Source: Sphingomonas sp. KRR8 (GTDB taxonomy: Bacteria > Pseudomonadota > Alphaproteobacteria > Sphingomonadales > Sphingomonadaceae). Taken from it: a stretch of 64,000 nucleotides of DNA. The notes beneath the pieces were generated by a model. It worked only from the letters and a program-made list of their open reading frames with translations. It did no database searches and was not told where the DNA came from. The translations under genes and the position numbers were made by a program. Where the stretch lies: NCBI RefSeq assembly GCF_023559245.1, contig NZ_CP097462.1, positions 2,538,001-2,602,000 of the forward strand, written 5' to 3'. This document shows, one piece after another, positions 58,827 to 64,000 of this stretch; the first letter of the stretch is position 1, and every line of letters begins with the position of its first letter.

Positions 58827-59177
58827 ATGTCTGAAGAGCAGCCCGAAGACGAGTATCGCTTCGGCTTCACGAAGGAACAGTTCCTTGCCGAACTCAGGGC
58901 TCACGAAGGTCTGATCAGGGATGGTGGCTACGTTCCCACCCGCCGCGAAGTGGCCACTTGGCCGCCAGCCCGGCTCAACTGGCATCTGCTCGGCAGGTGG
59001 TGGGAGAGCCCGTCCAGCCTGATCCCGAACGATGCCCAAGTCGCCGAGTGCGTCGCCGTCCTGCAGGTGCGACCCGACGGCGCGAGTGAGAAGATCCAGC
59101 AGATTATCGCGCGAGCGCCGCCCTTCTTTGGAGGGCGTGAAGGTGGAAGGCAGCCGCGCGGAGGACGGCTCCAATGA
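58827..59177 (+). CDS. Unknown protein, first gene of a three-gene cargo operon
   Basis: A 116-residue acidic protein with FTKEQFLAELRAHEG, PARLNWHLLGRWWESP (Trp-rich) and a Gly/Arg-rich, probably disordered C-terminus. It shares 4 bases with the next gene (ATGA). It is divergent from the restriction-modification gene with 80 bp between start codons. No family recognised. Confidence 0.7.
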   Translation: MSEEQPEDEYRFGFTKEQFLAELRAHEGLIRDGGYVPTRREVATWPPARLNWHLLGRWWESPSSLIPNDAQVAECVAVLQVRPDGASEKIQQIIARAPPFFGGREGGRQPRGGRLQ

Positions 59178-59800
59178 GAGTGAAGGGGAGAGTGATTGAA
59201 CCCGAAAAGATGAAAACTCGAAGGTTCGATCGAAGTCACCAACGCTCAAGAGAGACTGAATACATGAAGACTGCACCCGTCCCCCACCCCGGCATTGAGC
59301 TGGACCCCATCCCCGAGCCCCCAGTACAAATCCGCCGCCTGATGCTGGCCATGGGGACCATCCTCGATGGCTTCATCGACCAGGAGCCCCAGCATTGGCA
59401 TCCGGCTCTTTTGCACTCCATGGTGGTGCCTGGGGCCGATATCGTCCTTGCCGGCACCCGCTGCTGCCGTCCGCTCATCACCCGCGAAGTTGGCAACATC
59501 GCCCAAGCGGTGGATCGCGACGCCATCATCGTCCGGGCCGCCGACGAGGCTAAGCACGCGACCTTTGACGTCCTGCTGCGTCATGTCGAGCGGCCGTTCC
59601 TGGGCTATCGCCTTTGGATGCGGCAGCCGCTCGGCAGCGCCTGGCTGGTGCCAACCGGCGGTGAGCGCACCTTCATCCGTCTCGATGGACTTGGCCTCGA
59701 GCTTTGGTCCGAAGCACCGTTCGAGGATGAGATCGACGCCTATCGCGGCTTGAAGGCGGGTGCAGAGTATCTCTCGATCGCCGTGCAGGGGTGGTTCTGA
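59174..59800 (+). CDS. Unknown protein, second gene of the cargo operon
   Basis: A protein of up to 208 residues; the ATG at 59174 overlaps the previous stop, while an in-frame ATG at 59264 (MKTAPVPHPG) gives a cleaner start. Visible features are LMLAMGTILDGFIDQEPQHWHPALLHSMVVPG, several conserved-looking His and Trp, and a C-terminus ending in AVQGWF. I do not recognise the family. It overlaps the next gene by one base (TGATG). Confidence 0.7.
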   Translation: MRVKGRVIEPEKMKTRRFDRSHQRSRETEYMKTAPVPHPGIELDPIPEPPVQIRRLMLAMGTILDGFIDQEPQHWHPALLHSMVVPGADIVLAGTRCCRPLITREVGNIAQAVDRDAIIVRAADEAKHATFDVLLRHVERPFLGYRLWMRQPLGSAWLVPTGGERTFIRLDGLGLELWSEAPFEDEIDAYRGLKAGAEYLSIAVQGWF

Positions 59801-60411
59801 TGCCCGGCAAGAGGAAGTCGTCGGCGCTGGAGAGCGCCTCAGTCGCGGCTTTGATCACGCGGCCGCTCAAGGCCTTCTACCACAACCAGCCGGATGATCC
59901 GGTCTCCACGGCCAGGTTCTACTGGTCGAAGGGTGAAGGTTCTCGCGAGAGCATCGTTCCCCACTTCGAGGCCAAGTGTCGGCCCGGAAATAAAGGGACC
60001 GAAGAAGACAAAGCGGCAGCGGTGGAGGTGCTGTTGCGCGGCGACGTGCCGCAGGACTACGCCGACCCACTGTTCTTGGCTGAGAGCTACATGTCGAAGC
60101 TCCCGGCGGACGAGAATGCGGCCTTCGCGCAGATCACGCTGCAGTTCCCGGAGGCAACGAACCTGCATGCCCCTTGGCATCAGGCCCGGTCCTGGATGCG
60201 GGAGCACTTCGTCGAACGTGTCGGCGTCCCGGTCCTGGCCGTCCTGCATGCTCCATTCTTGATGGGGAGCGATAACTCGGTGCACGTCCACGGACTGGTG
60301 CTGATGAAGCGGACGACATGCTTCGGGTGGTTCGGCGTTCACCGGGACCTGGCGAGTGACGCTGGGCTGGCTGCTGCGGAAGCGAGTTGGCGCGACTGGG
60401 TCAGCAAGTAA
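59800..60411 (+). CDS. Unknown protein with HxH motif, third gene of the cargo operon
   Basis: A 203-residue protein beginning MPGKRKSS. Near the C-terminus HAPFLMGSDNSVHVHGLVLMKR resembles the HxH (HUH-like) metal-binding strand of MobA/MobL-type relaxases or Rep proteins, followed by a helix ending in WRDWVSK. No catalytic Tyr region is evident, so it may be a stand-alone HUH-fold relative; this is a weak motif match only. It ends the operon. Confidence 0.7.
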   Translation: MPGKRKSSALESASVAALITRPLKAFYHNQPDDPVSTARFYWSKGEGSRESIVPHFEAKCRPGNKGTEEDKAAAVEVLLRGDVPQDYADPLFLAESYMSKLPADENAAFAQITLQFPEATNLHAPWHQARSWMREHFVERVGVPVLAVLHAPFLMGSDNSVHVHGLVLMKRTTCFGWFGVHRDLASDAGLAAAEASWRDWVSK

Positions 60412-60708
60412 GCTCAGATGGTGGGGTCGGCACCTCGGTTGTCGGCTCCACTAGCTTAGACGACCGCTATGCGCCCTTCGCCGTCGATTGAGGGTCGGCC
60501 AGCCTAACCAAGCATCGGCCACGCGTTCATCGCTTCCGAAAGCAGCCGTTCGTTCAGGCGCTCCAACTTCGGTCATTCGTTCAGCGTTGGCGCGAATGTC
60601 TGCTTTGCGCCCTTCTCGGACGAGAGAGCCGGTTTGCGCACGCCCCGCAAGCGGACGTTCGTTCAGCCAGTCATTGCGCAGAAGCACAGCTTGGCGCACC
60701 TTGGCGGC
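60412..60708. other. Gene-free region with degenerate repeat copies
   Basis: About 300 bases without a gene. The motif CGTTCGTTCAG or ATTCGTTCAG occurs three times (near 60546, 60570 and 60655), and around 60594 a degenerate form of the AATGTCCGC palindrome is present. These look like decayed copies of the palindromic repeats found just downstream. Confidence 0.55.
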
Positions 60709-61104
60709 ATGAACTGGACTCTGCGGCGCATCGTTGGTCCGTTAGCATTAGGCACGGTCCTCGGCACTGTTGCTCTGCTTGTCTGGACCATGTGGGGAAG
60801 AGACGTAGGCGGTGATTTCAGACTCGACGGGCTGGCCGTCTTGGTTCTTTTCGTTTTTCCATTTCAGATCGTCGGATTGGCGCTTCTGCTACCTGTCGCC
60901 CTTCTCCTCTGTGACATGGCGCTGCCTCGACCGCTTTATGGAGTGCTTCTGCCGATGGTGGGCGCGCTGCTTGGGGTAGCGGTTGTCCTTCCGATAGTTG
61001 ACCGCGCACCTCTTCTGGACTCCGCGCTTCCTGCGGCATGCGGGGCAATGTCGTCCATCGCATGGTTAGCCTTCAATCGGGATGCGATTAGGCGGAAAGC
61101 CTAA
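60709..61104 (+). CDS. Small membrane protein
   Basis: About 131 residues with four hydrophobic helices (LALGTVLGTVALLVWTMW, LAVLVLFVFPFQIVGLALLL, LYGVLLPMVGALLGVAVVLPI, LPAACGAMSSIAWLAF) and a basic C-terminus. The start at 60709 (MNWTLRR) gives a charged residue before the first helix; the frame is open upstream through repeat remnants. The stop codon falls in the palindromic repeat. No family recognised. Confidence 0.65.
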   Translation: MNWTLRRIVGPLALGTVLGTVALLVWTMWGRDVGGDFRLDGLAVLVLFVFPFQIVGLALLLPVALLLCDMALPRPLYGVLLPMVGALLGVAVVLPIVDRAPLLDSALPAACGAMSSIAWLAFNRDAIRRKA

Positions 61105-61134
61105 CGTCCGCTTTCCACCCATTGCGGACATTCG
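61103..61134. repeat. Palindromic repeat, copy 1
   Basis: CGTCCGCTTTCCACCC followed by ATTGCGGACATT: GTCCGC and GCGGAC arms around a short loop. It matches copies 2 and 3 almost exactly and, by memory, a repeat seen between genes in many sphingomonads. Confidence 0.85.
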
Positions 61135-61174
61135 AGCCTTGCTGCAAACCCGCACCTCTTGTGAGGGCAAATGG

Positions 61175-61444
61175 GTGCTAAGCACAATCTGGAGCTTCGT
61201 TTGGGGCATCGTTGAAGGCTTACTGCTCGCCGGGCTGGGAGCGGCGGGCATACTTCTCGGTGTCAGTGCTCTTAGGGACATCAGGACTGGCAAGACGTTG
61301 TCCCTCAACAGGATGTCGACACGCGTGATCGAACGTGCTGCCAACCCGACGGCCTTCTGGTTTACGATCGCTGCCTGTCTGGTATGGGGCGTGCTCGGAG
61401 CGTTCTTCATGGCATTTACGATCATGTTGTTGGTCGGAGTTTGA
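61175..61444 (+). CDS. Small membrane protein with two or three helices
   Basis: About 89 residues with a GTG start behind GAGGG (VLSTIWSFVWGIVEGLLLAG, then LGAAGILLGVSALRDI, and a C-terminal FWFTIAACLVWGVLGAFFMAF). The longer frame from 61082 runs through the palindromic repeat and is an artefact: NVRFPPIADI is the repeat translated. No family recognised. Confidence 0.55.
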   Translation: MLSTIWSFVWGIVEGLLLAGLGAAGILLGVSALRDIRTGKTLSLNRMSTRVIERAANPTAFWFTIAACLVWGVLGAFFMAFTIMLLVGV

Positions 61445-61453
61445 AGCTGACGC

Positions 61454-61486
61454 GAATGTCCGCTTTCCACCCGTTGCGGACATTAC
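61454..61486. repeat. Palindromic repeat, copy 2
   Basis: AATGTCCGCTTTCCACCC then GTTGCGGACATT. It separates two small membrane-protein genes and contains the stop codon end of the minus-strand gene. Confidence 0.85.
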
Positions 61487-61764
61487 CGCCGGATGCGCAG
61501 CACACGACTTGCTAGCTTGCCTAACAGCGCTCCGATGATGGCGCCGAGAGCTGCCCACCAGGCTGTCACGACGAGCATAGCGACCCAGACGACTGGGTTC
61601 GAAGGCGCGGGTAGACCCATGAAAAGGCCAACGCCAATGAGCATTGAGAAGGCGAAGGGCCAGATCAGTCGTGGTCGTGACCCGCCCGCTGCATCAGCCC
61701 AAATCAAGGTCGTGAAAGTGACAAGGGCGCTGAAGGGCAAGAGCAAAATAATGGAGACATCCAC
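61483..61764 (-). CDS. Small membrane protein with three helices
   Basis: A 93-residue protein: ILLLPFSALVTFTTLIWA, LIWPFAFSMLIGVGLFMGL, VVWVAMLVVTAWWAALGAIIG, then a basic tail (SRVLRIRR). It lies between palindromic-repeat copies 2 and 3, on the opposite strand from its neighbours. No family recognised. Confidence 0.5.
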   Translation of the reverse strand: MDVSIILLLPFSALVTFTTLIWADAAGGSRPRLIWPFAFSMLIGVGLFMGLPAPSNPVVWVAMLVVTAWWAALGAIIGALLGKLASRVLRIRR

Positions 61765-61783
61765 GCCAAAACCTTAGTTCGGT

Positions 61784-61816
61784 GAGTGTCCGCTTTCCAC
61801 CCAAAGCGGACATTCA
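61784..61816. repeat. Palindromic repeat, copy 3
   Basis: GTGTCCGCTTTCCACCC then AAAGCGGACATTC, giving arms TGTCCGCTTT / AAAGCGGACA. It is the most regular of the copies. Confidence 0.85.
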
Positions 61817-62197
61817 GTCCAATCGGTCTTAGACGGCCACAAGTGGTGGAAAGCCGTACGGCTGCTTGAGGGTGAGCGCAGGCGTATAGCCGACACTCGT
61901 TCGTGTGCGGCTGGGAGCTAGCTTGCAGCCATGACGGGGCTTCGACAACATCTGAGATTCACCAAACCATGGCTTAGGTGGGGGTTAGAAGCGCGGCTGG
62001 CACTCACAGCCAGTGAAAACACCTAAAGCTTGACCGAAGTCAGACCTCCGCCGATGAAGGCTAAATGCGAGCGCACGCCATTGCCTCCTTTCTTCGTCGC
62101 TCGAGAGCGGCCGTTGCTTTCGCGCGCCCAAACAACGCGCCAGAACCCCCTATCGGAGCTGTGCCCTAGTCGAACCTGACGTTCCGACCATCGCCAC
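61817..62197. other. Gene-free leader region of hen1
   Basis: About 380 bases without a credible gene. Another palindromic remnant (GGAAAGCCGTACGG near 61850) lies at the left. GCTGTG at 62158-62163 can pair with CACAGC at 62195-62200, the latter overlapping the terminator stem, so this may be part of a control leader. Confidence 0.5.
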
Positions 62198-62227
62198 AGC
62201 CCTTCCGCTTCCCGGGAGGGCTTTTTT
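62198..62227 (+). terminator. Terminator hairpin just before hen1
   Basis: AGCCCTTCCG pairs with CGGGAGGGCT (one mismatch or wobble) around CTTC, followed by six T, ending 17 bases before the hen1 start codon. It either ends an upstream transcript or acts as an attenuator for hen1-pnkp. Confidence 0.8.
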
Positions 62228-62243
62228 GTAAGTGAGTTTCCGT

Positions 62244-63650
62244 ATGCTGCTGACCATTTCGACGACGCATCAGCCAGCGACCGACTTGGGCTTCCTGTTG
62301 ATGAAGCATCCGGACAACGTGCATTCGGTGGAGCTGTCGTTCGGTCGCGCGACCCTGTTCTACCCCGAGGCGAAGGAGGAACGCTGCACGGCTGCGATCA
62401 CCTTGGAGGTCGATACGGTCGAGCTGGTGCGCGGCAAGGCAAAGATCGAGGATCAGTATGTCAGCGACCGGCCCTATGTAGCTTCCTCCCTGCTGTCGGT
62501 CGCGCTTGGGCGGCTTCTCAATACGGCAATGGGTGGCCGCTCCAAGCACCGACAGGAGCTGGCCGAGGTCGCAATCTCCCTGGAGATCGAACTCACACCC
62601 TTGCCGGCTCGAGGAGCCGCCGATCTGCTCGCCCGCTTGTTCGAGCCGCTTGGCTATTCCGTCCAATTGTCGGCCATCCCGCTCGATCCGGCACACCCGG
62701 AATGGGGTGACAGCCCCTACGTCCAGCTGAAGCTGGCCGGCAAGCAACGGTTGGCGGCGCTGCTCACCCATATGTTCGTGCTCATTCCCGTGCTCGACAA
62801 TTCAAAGCATTACTATGTGGGCGAAGACGAGGTGCAGAAGCTGCTCCGCAAGGGCGAAGGGTGGCTTGAGACGCACCCGGAGCGGGAGTTGATCGTCCGC
62901 CGCTACCTCCGGGGCCTGCAGTCGCTGGTGCGGCAGGCGCGGACCCAGCTGGACGAGCGCGTTGAGGCCGAGGAGGCGGAGGAGCATTCGTCGCGCGATG
63001 CGCAAGAGGAAGCGATCGAGAAGCCGATCCGGCTGAACGACCAGCGCATGACCTATGTGTCGGAGCTGATCCGCGAAAGCGGCGTCCATAGCATCCTCGA
63101 CCTTGGCTGCGGCGAGGGCCGGCTGCTGCGCGAGCTGATCAAGATCCCCGGCCTCAGGAAGATCACTGGCGTCGAAGTCGCGCCGAGAGTGCTGGCGGCC
63201 GCCGGCGATCGCCTGAAGCTGGACCATATGCCCGACATGAAGCGGCAGCGAATCCAGCTTCTGCAGGGATCTCTGGTCTACCGCGACGACCGGCTCACTG
63301 GCTTCGACGCAGCGGCAGTGATTGAGGTCATCGAGCACATGGACCCGGAGCGGCTTCCGGCGTTCGAGGCGGCGCTGTTCGGCCATGCACGGCCGGGAAT
63401 GGCCGTTATCACCACGCCCAACCGCGAGTATAACGCCCTGTTCGAAGGCATGCAGCCGGAGGCCATGCGCCATCCCGATCACCGCTTCGAGTGGACCCGC
63501 GCCGAGTTCCGCCACTGGGCCGAGAGCGTCGCTCAGGCACATGGCTATGGCGTGCGTTTCGAAGGTATCGGTAGCGAGGACGCCGCTCACGGGCACCCGA
63601 CGCAGGTCGCCATCTTCACGCGAGCCGAGGATGTGAGGGCTGCGGCATGA
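62244..63650 (+). CDS. hen1: RNA 3'-terminal 2'-O-methyltransferase Hen1
   Basis: A 468-residue bacterial Hen1 starting MLLTISTTHQPATDLGFLLMKHP, the standard N-terminus. Residues 1 to about 250 are the N-terminal Hen1 domain that supports the RNA ligase activity of Pnkp. The C-terminal methyltransferase has ILDLGCGEGRLLREL (AdoMet loop) and VIEVIEHMDPERL with the metal-binding Glu/His set, then TTPNREYN. It methylates the 2'-OH at RNA breaks during repair so the site cannot be cut again. Its stop overlaps the pnkp start (ATGA). Confidence 0.95.
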   Translation: MLLTISTTHQPATDLGFLLMKHPDNVHSVELSFGRATLFYPEAKEERCTAAITLEVDTVELVRGKAKIEDQYVSDRPYVASSLLSVALGRLLNTAMGGRSKHRQELAEVAISLEIELTPLPARGAADLLARLFEPLGYSVQLSAIPLDPAHPEWGDSPYVQLKLAGKQRLAALLTHMFVLIPVLDNSKHYYVGEDEVQKLLRKGEGWLETHPERELIVRRYLRGLQSLVRQARTQLDERVEAEEAEEHSSRDAQEEAIEKPIRLNDQRMTYVSELIRESGVHSILDLGCGEGRLLRELIKIPGLRKITGVEVAPRVLAAAGDRLKLDHMPDMKRQRIQLLQGSLVYRDDRLTGFDAAAVIEVIEHMDPERLPAFEAALFGHARPGMAVITTPNREYNALFEGMQPEAMRHPDHRFEWTRAEFRHWAESVAQAHGYGVRFEGIGSEDAAHGHPTQVAIFTRAEDVRAAA

Positions 63651-64000
63651 AGATCGAGATTCCCGAGTTCGCCCTCGTCCTGCTGGTCGGAGCATCCGGC
63701 ACCGGCAAGTCCAGCTTCGCCGCCAAGCACTTCCTTCCGACAGAGGTGATCTCTTCGGACCGGATGCGCGGGTGGGTTGCGGACGATGAGACGGACCAAG
63801 CCGCCACCAGCGATGCGTTCGACGTCCTGCACTATCTCGTCGAGAAGCGCCTGAAAGGTCGCCGCTTCACCGTCATCGACGCCACCAACGTTCAGCCCGA
63901 AGCGCGCAAAGGACTGATTGCGCTAGCCCGCAAATGGCATGCCTTGGCGGTGGCGATCGTCTTCGACCTACCTGAGGACATCGCCGTCGGCCGAAATGCG
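63647..64000 (+). CDS. pnkp: Polynucleotide kinase-phosphatase Pnkp, N-terminal part
   Basis: The first 118 codons of Pnkp; the gene continues past the right edge. LVLLVGASGTGKSSFAAKHF is the P-loop of the kinase domain, ISSDRMRGWVADDE and FTVIDATNVQPEARK follow as in T4 Pnk-like kinases. The full protein also carries phosphatase and ligase domains in this family and acts with Hen1 to repair cut RNA, such as ribotoxin-cleaved tRNA. Confidence 0.93.
   Translation, partial: MKIEIPEFALVLLVGASGTGKSSFAAKHFLPTEVISSDRMRGWVADDETDQAATSDAFDVLHYLVEKRLKGRRFTVIDATNVQPEARKGLIALARKWHALAVAIVFDLPEDIAVGRNA

Noticed and set aside
61082..61174. N-terminal extension of the membrane protein ending at 61444
   Set aside because: These codons are the translated palindromic repeat (PNVRFPPIADI), a common annotation artefact; a GTG with a ribosome-binding site at 61175 is better.
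47026..64000. Right attachment site of the island
   Set aside because: I looked for another copy of the tRNA-Ser 3' end and did not find one; the right end is probably outside the window.

Overview
The window is high-GC chromosomal DNA from an alphaproteobacterium, almost certainly a member of the Sphingomonadaceae. I infer this from the gene families (FYDLN-type TIGR02300 protein, DUF1476 F1-ATPase inhibitor, HWE-type histidine kinase, DUF4112, sphingomonad-style TonB receptor) and from two kinds of short palindromic intergenic repeats that I know from sphingomonad genomes. No species can be named from the sequence alone.

Positions 1-46.9 kb are mostly ordinary core chromosome: cmk, tRNA-Ala, an oxidoreductive operon (SMP-30 lactonase, catalase-like protein, unknown protein, DyP peroxidase; 2543-6717) facing a 1,062-residue class III cyclase/ATPase, a Flp pilin, a class A penicillin-binding protein, nadA, a glycosyltransferase, grxD-bolA, CoA transferase and glutathione transferases, a frameshifted PAS sensor kinase, an aldehyde dehydrogenase, rpsA, ihfB, tRNA-Leu, pgsA, a peroxide-stress cluster (katG, oxyR, AhpC-type peroxiredoxin), rplU-rpmA, a TonB-dependent receptor, hspQ and an SDR. 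Three places deserve a second look: a sigma-54-type promoter in front of a strong hairpin with no protein gene (20.3-20.4 kb), the frameshift in the sensor kinase (27.4 kb), and the lactonase/catalase/DyP operon.

From the tRNA-Ser(CGA) at 46.94-47.03 kb to the right edge the DNA looks like an integrated mobilizable island that continues past the window. A P4-type tyrosine integrase sits next to the tRNA. An AlpA-type regulator follows, then a minus-strand set (unknown 309-residue protein, ParA/TraL-like ATPase, TraK-like small protein), a 1.36-kb gene-free stretch, and a plus-strand pair (ribbon-helix-helix accessory protein and MOB_P relaxase with an LPD7-like region). This is the IncP-type traJ-oriT-traK arrangement. 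The gene-free stretch holds a perfect 34-bp tandem repeat (5.6 copies) and, beside it, an inverted repeat abutting a CATCCTG/C sequence that matches the IncP nic consensus, in the expected orientation.

The island cargo is a single-chain type IIL (MmeI-like) restriction-modification enzyme, a three-gene overlapping operon of unknown proteins (58.8-60.4 kb), three small membrane-protein genes separated by palindromic repeats, and a Hen1-Pnkp RNA-repair pair behind a terminator-bearing leader. DNA restriction plus RNA repair suggests a defence-oriented island; the three-gene unknown operon between them is the best candidate for something undescribed.
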